DNA of 33,936 nt from an uncultured Ruminococcus sp. GTDB taxonomy: Bacteria > Bacillota > Clostridia > Oscillospirales > Acutalibacteraceae. The position numbers were made by a program, and so were the translations under genes. The notes beneath the pieces were generated by a model that did no database searches, was not told where the DNA came from, and saw only the letters and a list, made by a program, of their open reading frames with translations. Location: NCBI GenBank assembly GCA_946414115.1, contig CAMKNF010000003.1, positions 1-33,936 of the forward strand. The letters are read 5' to 3'. Below, piece after piece: positions 1 through 6,190 of the stretch. The number at the start of each line of letters is the position of its first letter. The stretch's first letter is position 1.

Positions 1-1
1 A

Positions 2-349
2 GAATCGGGCGCAGGCGCTTGCGGAATTATGCAGATGATGCCCTCCTCCTTTGAGTGGTTACAGGAAAAGCGTGGGACTGTCGGCGAATATACAACCGAC
101 GATTTGTTCAATCCCGAAGTCTGCATTGACTACGGCTGTTATCTGCTCAAATATTTTTACGACTATTACGGTGACGAGCGGTGCGCCGTTGCGGCGTACA
201 ACGCAGGCTTTGTTGTCGGGGAGTGGCTTTCTGACAGCAACTACAGCAAGGACGGCAAAACACTCGACAAAATCCCATATCCCGAAACGAGCAATTACGT
301 TGATAAGGTTGAAAGTGCAAAAGAAATGTATATAAAATTATACGGTTAA
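2..349 (+). CDS. Lytic transglycosylase (SLT domain), 5'-truncated by window edge
   Basis: Open from the first bases of the window, in the frame that reads ESGAGACGIMQMMP; this is the catalytic-Glu region and the G-IMQ-MP signature of soluble lytic transglycosylases. Downstream AVAAYNAG matches the family's AYNaG motif, and the late NYVDKV stretch matches the usual end of the SLT fold. Enzymes of this family cleave the MurNAc-GlcNAc bond of peptidoglycan and leave 1,6-anhydro ends. Only about 116 C-terminal residues are visible, so signal peptide and N-terminal domains cannot be judged. The internal ATG at 29 is not a plausible start because the catalytic Glu lies upstream of it. The family is clear; the cellular role (wall turnover, or secretion-system or phage associated) is open. 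Confidence 0.85.
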   Translation, partial: ESGAGACGIMQMMPSSFEWLQEKRGTVGEYTTDDLFNPEVCIDYGCYLLKYFYDYYGDERCAVAAYNAGFVVGEWLSDSNYSKDGKTLDKIPYPETSNYVDKVESAKEMYIKLYG

Positions 350-421
350 GGTTAATTTTTACATTTTAACAGATAATATATAACAGATAATTTTGTTTTG
401 TCTTATGAAAGGATGATTACA

Positions 422-1834
422 ATGGCTGATGAAAAATCAAAAACTGCTAAACTCAAAGAAAAAATTATGATGGAAGAACCGAAGGGCATTAAGGCGCTTA
501 CAAAAAGAGAAATCAAAAAAGCCGATGAATTCTGCAAGGGATATAAAAAATTCATTGACAATTCACCGATTGAGCGTGAGGCTGTACGCTACACAGTTGA
601 GCTTGCAAAGAAGGCTGGCTTTACAGAGTATGACGCAGACGCCCAGTACAAGGCAGGCGACAAGGTTTATTATGTCAACCGTGACAAGGCGATTGCTCTT
701 GCTGTAATCGGCAAAAACGGCGTAAAGAACGGCGCACGCCTTGCAATTGCACATATCGACTCACCCCGAATTGACTTAAAGCCCAATCCTCTTTACGAGG
801 CTAACAACCTTGCTCTTTTCAAAACCCACTACTACGGCGGTCTTAAAAAGTATCAGTGGACGGCTATTCCGCTTTCGCTCCACGGAACAGTTGTAAAGCT
901 TGACGGCAAAAAAGTCAACATAAGCTGGGGCGATGAGGAGGACGAGTCCTGCTTCTGCATTACCGATTTGCTCCCCCACCTTGCACAGGAGCAGTCTGCA
1001 AAGCCAATGGCTAAGGCGTTCACGGGCGAGGATATGAACGTGCTTGTCGGCTCACGTCCTTATGATACAAAGGACGAGGAAAAGGACCTTGTAAAGCTTA
1101 ACGTAATGGCGATTCTCAATAAGAAGTACGGCATAACCGAGGGCGATTTTCTTTCGGCAGAGCTTTGCCTTATTCCGTCATACAAGTCAAAGGACATCGG
1201 CTTTGATGCAAGTATGATAGGCGCATACGGTCACGACGACAAGGTTTGCGCTTACCCTGCGCTTATGGCGGCAGTTGACGTAGAAGCTCCCGAGCAGACC
1301 TGCATCACCTACCTCACCGACAAAGAGGAAATCGGCAGTGACGGCAACACGGGTATGCAGAGCGACTTTTTGCGTTTCTTCATCTACGACCTTGCAAATC
1401 AGGACGGCGTTGAGGGCTACAGAGCGCTTTCAAAGAGCACCTGTCTTTCTGCCGACGTTAATGCAGCTTTTGACCCGACATACGCTTCTGCGTATGAAGC
1501 AAAGAACTGCTCATATATCAACAACGGCGTAATCATTTCGAAGTACACAGGCCACGGCGGAAAGTACGACACCTCGGACGCATCGGCTGAATATATGGGA
1601 AAAATCAGAGCAATGCTTGAGAAAAACAACATTCTCTGGCAGGTCGGCGAGCTTGGCAGAGTTGACCTCGGAGGCGGCGGAACGATTGCAAAGTACGTTG
1701 CGAATATGAACGTTGACGTAGTAGACCTCGGTGTTCCTGTGCTTTCGATGCACGCACCGTTTGAAATTGTTTCAAAGACCGATGTCTATATGGCTTACAG
1801 AGCATTTTTTGCATTTTTCGATGCAAATGAATAA
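422..1834 (+). CDS. M18 family zinc aminopeptidase
   Basis: A 470-residue cytosolic metallo-aminopeptidase of the aspartyl-aminopeptidase-like M18 family, which removes N-terminal residues from peptides using two metal ions. Visible signatures are AHIDSPRIDLKPNPL (metal-ligand His111 and Asp113), the DKEEIGSDGNTG block with the paired glutamates, SADVNAAFDP, and the C-terminal MHAPFEIVSKTDVY containing the last conserved His. Length is normal for the bacterial M18 group. An upstream in-frame ATG exists at 398, but AAAGGATG at 409-416 places the ribosome site in front of ATG 422, so I start there. It stands alone between the transglycosylase and tRNA-Arg. Substrate preference cannot be read from sequence. 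Confidence 0.93.
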   Translation: MADEKSKTAKLKEKIMMEEPKGIKALTKREIKKADEFCKGYKKFIDNSPIEREAVRYTVELAKKAGFTEYDADAQYKAGDKVYYVNRDKAIALAVIGKNGVKNGARLAIAHIDSPRIDLKPNPLYEANNLALFKTHYYGGLKKYQWTAIPLSLHGTVVKLDGKKVNISWGDEEDESCFCITDLLPHLAQEQSAKPMAKAFTGEDMNVLVGSRPYDTKDEEKDLVKLNVMAILNKKYGITEGDFLSAELCLIPSYKSKDIGFDASMIGAYGHDDKVCAYPALMAAVDVEAPEQTCITYLTDKEEIGSDGNTGMQSDFLRFFIYDLANQDGVEGYRALSKSTCLSADVNAAFDPTYASAYEAKNCSYINNGVIISKYTGHGGKYDTSDASAEYMGKIRAMLEKNNILWQVGELGRVDLGGGGTIAKYVANMNVDVVDLGVPVLSMHAPFEIVSKTDVYMAYRAFFAFFDANE

Positions 1835-1841
1835 AAAACAC

Positions 1842-1870
1842 TTGCATTTTAAAATGTAGTGTGGTATAAT
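1842..1870 (+). promoter_or_regulatory. Sigma-A promoter of tRNA-Arg
   Basis: TTGCAT at 1842-1847, a 17-bp spacer and TATAAT at 1865-1870, with an extended TGG directly before the -10. The tRNA begins 30 bp downstream. The same TTGCAT-17-TGG-TATAAT arrangement recurs at 8038-8066. Confidence 0.8.
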
Positions 1871-1900
1871 ACTGCTTGCGGTTGTAAATCAGCCGCATAT

Positions 1901-1977
1901 GCGCCGGTAGCTCAGCTGGATAGAGTGTCTGACTACGAATCAGAAGGTCGGGAGTTCGAGTCTCTTCCGGCGCGCCA
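1901..1977 (+). tRNA. tRNA-Arg (anticodon ACG)
   Basis: Acceptor arm GCGCCGG at 1901-1907 pairs with CCGGCGC at 1967-1973, followed by discriminator G and an encoded CCA (1975-1977). The D arm contains TAGCTCAGCTGGATAGAG and the T arm GGAGTTCGAGTCTC. The anticodon stem TCTGA/TCAGA encloses the loop CTACGAA, giving anticodon ACG at 1935-1937, which after A34-to-inosine editing reads CGU, CGC and CGA. Confidence 0.97.
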
Positions 1978-2032
1978 TTACAGTAGAGTGATTTAAACAG
2001 CCTAAAAAGTTGCTTAAATCACTTTATTGTAA
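1978..2032. repeat. Long inverted repeat directly after the tRNA 3' end
   Basis: Arms 1978-1996 and 2014-2032 are 19 bases each and pair at 17 of 19 positions as DNA; the two mismatches become G-U pairs in RNA. The 17-base loop is AT-rich. No T-tract follows, so it is not a classical intrinsic terminator. It starts at the first base after the tRNA CCA, a common integration junction, and could be a remnant of a small inserted element or a processing/termination hairpin. Confidence 0.7.
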
Positions 2033-2476
2033 AATAAGCATTTTACTTCGGTATTTAACTGCCCACCGCACCGTTAAGGCACGGTGAACAGATTATTCTT
2101 TTTGTTAATCTGCAAAGCAGATGTCGAAATATGAACATCTTTCCTACGGTCAGCGTGACTAACGCAATACAGCGATTTACAAGCTTTGCATACCCGTGTT
2201 TTTCAAAGTGGACAAATTGTCCAAGTTTGTAATTACAGGTATTTACGCAGCCGTGTATTTAGCAGGGTTAATTAAGCCCTTTCATCCTTTCGATTTATTG
2301 TCGCTAAGTAGCAATCAAGTGGTAGTTGATTGGCACGCTCTCATTCGTTCCACGTTGTCATCACGACAAGGTGTTAGGAAGCTCAGACAGAGCAAAGGTA
2401 GTGGCAATACTGTTAAGCAACAATGGATGTACTAATGTTCAGACTTTCCCGGACTATTCAATTTGTAGATTAAATG
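2033..2476. other. Unassigned non-coding stretch with serial hairpins
   Basis: I see no credible gene on either strand: the open frames here have no ribosome sites and no recognisable protein features. Short hairpins follow one another: CACCGT/ACGGTG (2069-2086), ATCTGC/GCAGAT around 2110, AGATGT/ACATCT just after, CAATCAA/TTGATTG around 2310-2330 and TTGTC/GACAA near 2356-2370. One copy of the GGACAA-TTGTCC palindrome lies inside. It could be a structured RNA or the residue of an inserted element; I cannot tell which strand matters. Confidence 0.4.
2205..2228. repeat. Island palindrome, copy 1 (GGACAAATTGTCC core)
   Basis: First of five near-identical palindromes in 4 kb. Core GGACAAATTGTCC, flanked by AAAGT on the left and AAGTTT on the right. 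It lies about 640 bp before the XRE promoter, in non-coding DNA. Confidence 0.85.
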
Positions 2477-2523
2477 AAAAAAGAAAACCTGTATCCAACG
2501 CCGGCAAGCAGTAAGGATACAGG
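2477..2523 (-). terminator. Intrinsic terminator of the minus-strand transcript
   Basis: Perfect 9-bp stem CCTGTATCC/GGATACAGG followed, on the minus strand, by TTTTCTTTTTT. Confidence 0.75.
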
Positions 2524-2527
2524 AATG

Positions 2528-2568
2528 TTGACAAAATAACTTATTTCGCATATAATATATAGCGAAAT
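2528..2568 (+). promoter_or_regulatory. Consensus promoter with inverted repeat around the -10
   Basis: Exact TTGACA (2528-2533), 17-bp spacer and exact TATAAT (2551-2556). ATTTCGC (2543-2549) and GCGAAAT (2562-2568) form an inverted repeat bracketing the -10, as expected for a repressor site. No gene starts for 330 bp downstream. The transcript would pass GTCAGCAG/CTGCTGAC and then a weak AAGGAT/ATCCTT terminator-like hairpin near 2685. Confidence 0.6.
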
Positions 2569-2770
2569 TAGCCTTAACGTCACCTGAGTATCGTACACTA
2601 CTCTTTTGGCGGGTCAGCAGGCTGTCTGGTAAACGGTCTGCTGACTAAGGATAAAATTTCTAAAAATCCTTTAATCATTAATATTTACAACTATTAGCAG
2701 AAATTGTCAAGATGTTTTGATGATTTTTGCTTTTTTCTTTAGTAATAAAATATTTTTATTTTCTGAATTC

Positions 2771-2799
2771 ATTATACACGATTATTGTAGTATAGTCAA
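2771..2799 (-). promoter_or_regulatory. Minus-strand promoter of candidate RNA
   Basis: TTGACT (2794-2799), 17-bp spacer, TATAAT (2771-2776) on the minus strand. A second promoter-like pair, TTGACA (2705-2710) and TAAATA (2682-2687), also with a 17-bp spacer, lies downstream. Confidence 0.6.
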
Positions 2800-2847
2800 T
2801 TAGCTAAATACACTAATTTTAGAGTGTGTTATTGTGCATATTATACA

Positions 2848-2876
2848 TTGATTTTCGTTCATATGCTTGATATAAT
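2848..2876 (+). promoter_or_regulatory. Promoter of the XRE-antitoxin-zeta operon
   Basis: TTGATT (2848-2853), 17-bp spacer, TATAAT (2871-2876). Predicted start of transcription near 2883 gives a leader of about 18 bases before ATG 2901. Confidence 0.7.
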
Positions 2877-2900
2877 AACTGTAAAGTGGGTGAAACATTT

Positions 2901-3140
2901 ATGCTGAAATATACAATTGATGTCCTTTCTGAATTAAAGAGCAGAGGTTATACAACATATAGAATAAGAAAAGAAAAACTGTTTAGTGAATCAACATTAC
3001 AAAAATTTAGAAAAGGTACGGTTGTATCTGCAGATAATATTAATACGCTATGCAAGTATCTGAATTGCCAACCCGGTGATATTCTTGAATATGTACCTGA
3101 CACATCAGAGAACGTGGACAATTTGTCCAAGTTGAGTTGA
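2901..3140 (+). CDS. XRE/Cro-type helix-turn-helix regulator
   Basis: A 79-residue single-domain Cro/CI-like DNA-binding protein. Residues about 15-60 form the HTH: GYTTYRIRKEKLFSESTLQKF, then the recognition-helix region and NINTLCKYLNCQPGDILEY, the classic end of this small family. A GTG at 2886 is in frame, but ATG 2901 fits the GGGTG ribosome site and the mapped promoter better. It is the first gene of the putative toxin operon and takes the position of the omega repressor in omega-epsilon-zeta systems (known arrangement; here inferred). Its last codons run through palindrome copy 2, which it may bind. It probably regulates the operon; direct antitoxin activity cannot be excluded. Confidence 0.85.
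   Translation: MLKYTIDVLSELKSRGYTTYRIRKEKLFSESTLQKFRKGTVVSADNINTLCKYLNCQPGDILEYVPDTSENVDNLSKLS
3113..3133. repeat. Island palindrome, copy 2
   Basis: GGACAATTTGTCC at 3116-3128, inside the last codons of the XRE gene and 8 bp upstream of the -35 of the internal promoter at 3137. Placement fits an operator for the downstream antitoxin-toxin pair. Confidence 0.85.
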
Positions 3141-3165
3141 AAAATATGAAAAATTCGCATATAAT
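3137..3165 (+). promoter_or_regulatory. Internal promoter before the antitoxin-like gene
   Basis: TTGAAA (3137-3142), 17-bp spacer, TATAAT (3160-3165), 24 bp before ATG 3190. It overlaps the stop region of the XRE gene and lies just after palindrome copy 2. Confidence 0.6.
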
Positions 3166-3189
3166 AAAACTATGAAAGGGTGTTGCTGT

Positions 3190-3450
3190 ATGACAGATTA
3201 TTTTGTTACTGTAAAAGCAGAGGTTTTGTACGAGAAGGCAAATATCATACTTGCCAAATATGAAAAATACCTTGATACTTGCGAAACACCGCTTGAGTGT
3301 ATTGAATCAATATACAAAACCTTTTGTGTTTATTCTAAAAGAATAATTATGTGTTCAGATGAAAAATCATATAAAGAGTTAGAACGCAATGTCAATGAGT
3401 ACGATACAATAATAGAAAATGTTTTTTCATCTGCGTTAATAGGTGCATAA
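3190..3450 (+). CDS. Small helical protein, probable antitoxin of the zeta toxin
   Basis: An 86-residue acidic, mostly helical protein without recognisable DNA-binding motif. The preferred start is ATG 3190, behind AAAGGGTG; the in-frame ATG 3172 has no ribosome site. Its stop TAA overlaps the zeta ATG by one base (TAATG), implying translational coupling, which is typical of antitoxin-toxin pairs. Epsilon antitoxins of zeta toxins are about 90-residue helical bundles, so size, composition and position all agree, but I cannot show homology by eye. Role is inferred from context. Confidence 0.75.
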   Translation: MTDYFVTVKAEVLYEKANIILAKYEKYLDTCETPLECIESIYKTFCVYSKRIIMCSDEKSYKELERNVNEYDTIIENVFSSALIGA

Positions 3451-4439
3451 TGTTTGGATATTCATCTTATGACTTTAACCATATTTATAATCGAATAAAG
3501 AATAGATTGACATTAGGAGTAGCTCCTGCTTCCTGCCCTGTTGCATATATTCTTGGCGGTCAACCGGGTGCAGGTAAAACTATTCTTCAAAATCAAATTC
3601 TTAAAAATGATTATAATTGCATTATCATAAACGCTGATGTATTCAGAGAGAAACACCCATATTTCTCTCAAATTCAGACTACGTTTGGAGATGACTCGCC
3701 AAAGTATACACAGCCTTTCATCAATAGTGTTACTGAAAAATTAATCCGTGAATTGAGTGACGAAAAATACAACCTGATTATTGAAGGAACGCTTCGAACT
3801 GCTGAAACTCCTATTAATACTTGTAAAACGCTCAAGGATAAGGGTTATCGTGTTGAACTGCACATTATTGCGGTGAAAAAGGAAATCTCCTACGAGAGTA
3901 CAATACTCAGGTATGAAATCGCAATTGCTTCAGGAAACACACCAAGAGCAACGGCAAAGGAGCATCACGACCTTGTTGCAGAATCGATTGTAAAAAATCT
4001 TGACCTTATTTATCAGAGAAAAATTTTTGATGATATAAGGCTGTTTTCAAGATTTGAAAAGTGCATTTATCCAACAGGAGAAGAAATAAGCCCTGCGGTT
4101 GTTGAACGTGAAGTTCTTAACGGAAACTGGAGCAATGCGGAATTAACTATGCTGCGAGAAATAATTTCTGAAGTAAAACGATTAAAGTCAGAGCGTAACG
4201 CACCCGATTACAATGCGTATTCTTTGCGTACTGATGAGCTGACAGACAGTATTTATGTTTCTGATTTTTATTTTGAAGGCACAAAGCAGGAAGCCGCATA
4301 TCTTACAGAACAGGGAGTAAGATATGACGGCAACATATCCGAAAACAAAAATAGTGTTATTAAAATTTCCAAATCTGAAAAAGATAAGGTTTCTAATATG
4401 CTTGAACTATTCAGAAAAAAGAATAATATAAAAAAATAA
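3450..4439 (+). CDS. Zeta-toxin family P-loop kinase
   Basis: A 329-residue protein with the zeta-toxin fold signatures: Walker A GGQPGAGKT at residues 36-44, NADVFR at 61-66 (the Asp and Arg used for substrate binding), and IIEGTLR at 110-116. Zeta/PezT toxins phosphorylate UDP-N-acetylglucosamine and block wall synthesis (family knowledge). Start overlaps the preceding stop, with AGGTG as ribosome site. After the kinase core (to about residue 220) the protein has an extension ending in a 50-residue tail QEAAYLTEQGVRYDG...KSEKDKV...LFRKKN. The same tail recurs after the downstream Fic gene. The stop codon runs straight into palindrome copy 3. All key residues look intact. Confidence 0.9.
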   Translation: MFGYSSYDFNHIYNRIKNRLTLGVAPASCPVAYILGGQPGAGKTILQNQILKNDYNCIIINADVFREKHPYFSQIQTTFGDDSPKYTQPFINSVTEKLIRELSDEKYNLIIEGTLRTAETPINTCKTLKDKGYRVELHIIAVKKEISYESTILRYEIAIASGNTPRATAKEHHDLVAESIVKNLDLIYQRKIFDDIRLFSRFEKCIYPTGEEISPAVVEREVLNGNWSNAELTMLREIISEVKRLKSERNAPDYNAYSLRTDELTDSIYVSDFYFEGTKQEAAYLTEQGVRYDGNISENKNSVIKISKSEKDKVSNMLELFRKKNNIKK

Positions 4440-4460
4440 AGTGGACAAATTGTCCACTTT
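4438..4460. repeat. Island palindrome, copy 3 (perfect 11-bp arms)
   Basis: Perfect palindrome with core GGACAAATTGTCC, beginning in the zeta stop codon and reaching the -35 region of the Fic promoter. It could act as operator for Fic. Confidence 0.9.
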
Positions 4461-4480
4461 AATTAAGTTTATGGTATAAT
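4450..4480 (+). promoter_or_regulatory. Extended -10 promoter of the Fic gene
   Basis: TATAAT at 4475-4480 preceded by TGG (extended -10). The -35 is poor (TTGTCC at 4450, spacer 19) and lies inside palindrome copy 3, so a protein bound there would block or replace RNA polymerase contacts. Confidence 0.55.
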
Positions 4481-4499
4481 AAGTAATTGAGGTGATGAT

Positions 4500-5285
4500 G
4501 TGACTGATTTTGAAAAAATCCTTGAGCAATGGCAGTCTTATGACATTAAATCTGAAAATGATTTAGATTACTACCTTGATAATTTCAGAATACTGTTTGC
4601 TTATAACAGCAACCATATTGAAAACCCGAATACTACTTACCACGATACAAGAGAAGTGTTTGAACACGGTACAGTTTCATCATTTACAGGTGACTTAAGA
4701 ACTCTTTTTGAAATTAAGAATCAGAAGGATTGTTATGAGTTCTTAAAAGAAAAAATTATTAACCGTGAACCGATTACGCAGGAGCTTATCTTAAAAATTC
4801 ACGAAACGCTTTTGCACGGTTGTTACGATGAAGCAAAATACCAAAAAGGTGAAAGACCGGGAGCTTACAAAAAGCACTTATTTGTAGTTGGTGATGATAT
4901 TGGAGCTGAACCGGAAGAGGTTGCAGATGAGCTTCAATATATTATAAATGAAGTCAGAGATAATGAAGGCAAAAATCCTTTGACAGTAGCAGCATATCTA
5001 CATTTGTCGTTTGAGTCTATTCATCCTTTTGCAGACGGAAACGGCAGAGTAGGAAGAACACTGATGAATTATTATCTGATTACACATAATTATCCGCCGG
5101 TGATTATTTTTTCAGAAGATAAAGACACATACTATATGGCTTTAGCTGTGTTTGACAAAACAGATAAAATTGACGGTTTTATTAAATTTCTTAAGGAACA
5201 AGCCGTTAAGACGTGGGGAAGAAAAGAGAGAAAAAGGGTGTCTTTATCTGATGTTCAGCCATATTATCTTGAGGTTACAAAGTAG
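4500..5285 (+). CDS. Fic family AMP-transferase with N-terminal inhibitory motif
   Basis: A 261-residue Fic protein; Fic enzymes transfer AMP or related groups from nucleotides to target-protein hydroxyls. The catalytic motif HPFADGNGRVGR is complete at residues 175-186. SNHIEN at 37-42 fits the class II inhibitory motif (S/T)xxxE(G/N), placed N-terminal of the core, so the enzyme should be self-inhibited. The start is GTG 4500, the only usable start after GAGGTG at 4489-4494; nearby ATGs run into stops. The frame ends at a TAG. If that codon were CAG the same frame would continue 49 residues into a tail homologous to the end of the zeta toxin (see next entry). Confidence 0.9.
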   Translation: MTDFEKILEQWQSYDIKSENDLDYYLDNFRILFAYNSNHIENPNTTYHDTREVFEHGTVSSFTGDLRTLFEIKNQKDCYEFLKEKIINREPITQELILKIHETLLHGCYDEAKYQKGERPGAYKKHLFVVGDDIGAEPEEVADELQYIINEVRDNEGKNPLTVAAYLHLSFESIHPFADGNGRVGRTLMNYYLITHNYPPVIIFSEDKDTYYMALAVFDKTDKIDGFIKFLKEQAVKTWGRKERKRVSLSDVQPYYLEVTK

Positions 5286-5327
5286 GAAGCCGCATATCTT
5301 ACAGAACAGGGAGTAAGATATGACGGC
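5277..5327 (+). repeat. 51-bp near-identical duplication of zeta 3' sequence
   Basis: Bases 5277-5327 match 4281-4331 at 50 of 51 positions; the one difference (C to T) creates the Fic stop. Beyond this block the two tails are clearly homologous in protein but diverged in DNA. The abrupt change in identity points to recent recombination or gene conversion over an older duplication. Confidence 0.9.
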
Positions 5328-5435
5328 GATGTTTCTGTTTCGGCAAGAAGCATAATAAAGATTGCAAAATCCGAAAAAGATAATGTTCTGAACCTGCTTG
5401 AAAAGTTCAGACATAATAACGCACTCAAAAAGTAA
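5286..5435 (+). pseudogene. In-frame continuation of Fic: zeta-like C-terminal tail beyond an amber codon
   Basis: Directly after the Fic TAG (5283-5285) the same frame stays open for 49 codons to TAA 5433-5435. It reads EAAYLTEQGVRYDG, then KIAKSEKDNV and LEKFR, matching the tail of the zeta toxin residue for residue in the first half and about 50 percent after it. In zeta the codon at the TAG position is CAG, so a single C-to-T change explains the stop. Either Fic once carried this tail, or TAG is sometimes read through, or a zeta 3' end was left here by recombination. Confidence 0.75.
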
Positions 5436-5457
5436 AGTGGACAAATTGTCCAACTTT
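5434..5457. repeat. Island palindrome, copy 4
   Basis: Core GGACAAATTGTCC, overlapping the TAA that ends the tail after Fic, exactly as copy 3 overlaps the zeta stop. Tail plus palindrome thus behave as one repeated module. Confidence 0.9.
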
Positions 5458-5478
5458 GGAATATATAGACTAAAAATT

Positions 5479-5513
5479 ACAGCTTGGCAAATAATCTCCG
5501 CCAAGCTGTTTTA
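5479..5513. terminator. Bidirectional intrinsic terminator between Fic and YafQ genes
   Basis: Stem ACAGCTTGGC (5479-5488) / GCCAAGCTGT (5500-5509) with an 11-base loop. TTTT follows on the plus strand, and a T-rich tract follows on the minus strand after one AA step. It serves the converging transcripts. Confidence 0.75.
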
Positions 5514-5535
5514 ATTGCCGGTTATAAAATTTTTA

Positions 5536-5823
5536 CTAAAATAAATCGCTATGAGTTCCTGTTCTGGTGAGGTAAAGTATAAGTTCTTCTCCTGAAATCT
5601 CGTAGATAAGCAACCAGTCAGGAGTTATATGGCACTCTCGGCAACCCTTATAGTTTCCGACTAAACTGTGGTCTTTGTATTTTTCAGCTAAAGGCTGACC
5701 CTGTGCAAGAGTATCAACAACACTATTGAGCAAAGAAAGGTCATAACCTCGTTTTTTAGCTAACTTCAAGTCTTTTTTGAACATCGAAGTAAGAACGATA
5801 CCGTATTTCATTCCGTTACTCAT
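5536..5823 (-). CDS. YafQ-type mRNA interferase toxin
   Basis: A 95-residue RelE-superfamily toxin. YafQ-group landmarks are present: HITPDWLLIY (conserved His, Asp and Trp) and the C-terminal RTGTHSDLF containing the catalytic His. YafQ toxins cleave ribosome-bound mRNA (family knowledge). The ATG lies within the end of the upstream antitoxin gene with an 8-base overlap (ATGAGTAA), so translation is coupled; an AAGG ribosome site precedes it. An alternative ATG four codons later is possible. The pair ends at the bidirectional terminator. Intact and probably functional. Confidence 0.92.
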   Translation of the reverse strand: MSNGMKYGIVLTSMFKKDLKLAKKRGYDLSLLNSVVDTLAQGQPLAEKYKDHSLVGNYKGCRECHITPDWLLIYEISGEELILYLTRTGTHSDLF

Positions 5824-6073
5824 CGCCTTCTAATTCCTCCAAAACCTCGCTAAACGAGCTATACACCTTTTTGTTTGGGTCATTTTTTAGAGCTTCCACT
5901 TCCTGAATAGCTAAAATTGTGTCAGCGTTTGGTGTATCATACTGAACAACACTCTGCATATATCTCACAATATTACCCTTAACATTTTCGCCCTCTCTGC
6001 TGACAATGCTTTTAAATGCGTTATAGACATTTCTGTCCATAACAAATGAGCAAGTAACCTTATCGGATTTCAT
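5816..6073 (-). CDS. RelB/DinJ-type antitoxin
   Basis: An 85-residue protein whose N-terminal half (KVTCSFVMDRNVYNAFKSIV) fits the ribbon-helix-helix strand and helix of RelB/DinJ antitoxins, followed by an acidic C-terminal arm (VLEELEGDE) that would wrap the toxin. First gene of the pair, with GAAAGGA ribosome site. Ribbon-helix-helix antitoxins normally repress their own promoter, and the region upstream is full of TATACT/AGTATA inverted sequences suitable for this. Confidence 0.88.
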   Translation of the reverse strand: MKSDKVTCSFVMDRNVYNAFKSIVSREGENVKGNIVRYMQSVVQYDTPNADTILAIQEVEALKNDPNKKVYSSFSEVLEELEGDE

Positions 6074-6125
6074 AAAAATCGTCCTTTCTTACATAGTGTA
6101 CTAAGTATACATAGTATCTATACTC

Positions 6126-6154
6126 AGTATATTACTATGCTCAATTTTTGTCAA
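6126..6154 (-). promoter_or_regulatory. Promoter/operator of the DinJ-YafQ-type pair
   Basis: On the minus strand exact TTGACA (6149-6154), 17-bp spacer, TATACT (6126-6131). From about 6085 to 6140 the sequence repeats CATAGTA/TACTATG and AGTATAC units in both orientations, as expected for an autoregulated antitoxin operator. Confidence 0.75.
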
Positions 6155-6190
6155 GATATTTTCATAGTTCTATTGTATATTTTAAAAAAT

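Larger units (their letters stand above)
2477..2764 (-). ncRNA. Candidate structured minus-strand RNA ending in an intrinsic terminator
   Basis: On the minus strand a TTGACT-17-TATAAT promoter (2771-2799) and a second TTGACA-17-TAAATA promoter (2682-2710) both fire toward a strong terminator. The terminator stem is CCTGTATCC/GGATACAGG (2488-2496 and 2515-2523), followed by a T-rich tract. Between them the transcript can form AAGGAT/ATCCTT, GTCAGCAG/CTGCTGAC, GAGTA/TACTC and ATTTCGC/GCGAAAT hairpins in series. No open frame is evident. A plus-strand consensus promoter at 2528-2556 lies inside, so the locus may be transcribed convergently. No Rfam family recognised by eye. Confidence 0.45.

Noticed and set aside
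398..421. Upstream start for the M18 aminopeptidase
   Set aside because: The ribosome site AAAGGATG lies after this ATG and directly serves ATG 422.
2196..2514. Open frames of 60-80 codons in the post-tRNA region
   Set aside because: No ribosome sites, they overlap each other, and the region is dominated by hairpins; no protein-like motif.
5244..5504. Minus-strand ORF opposite the Fic tail
   Set aside because: Shadow of the plus-strand reading frame, crossing the terminator and palindrome; no ribosome site.
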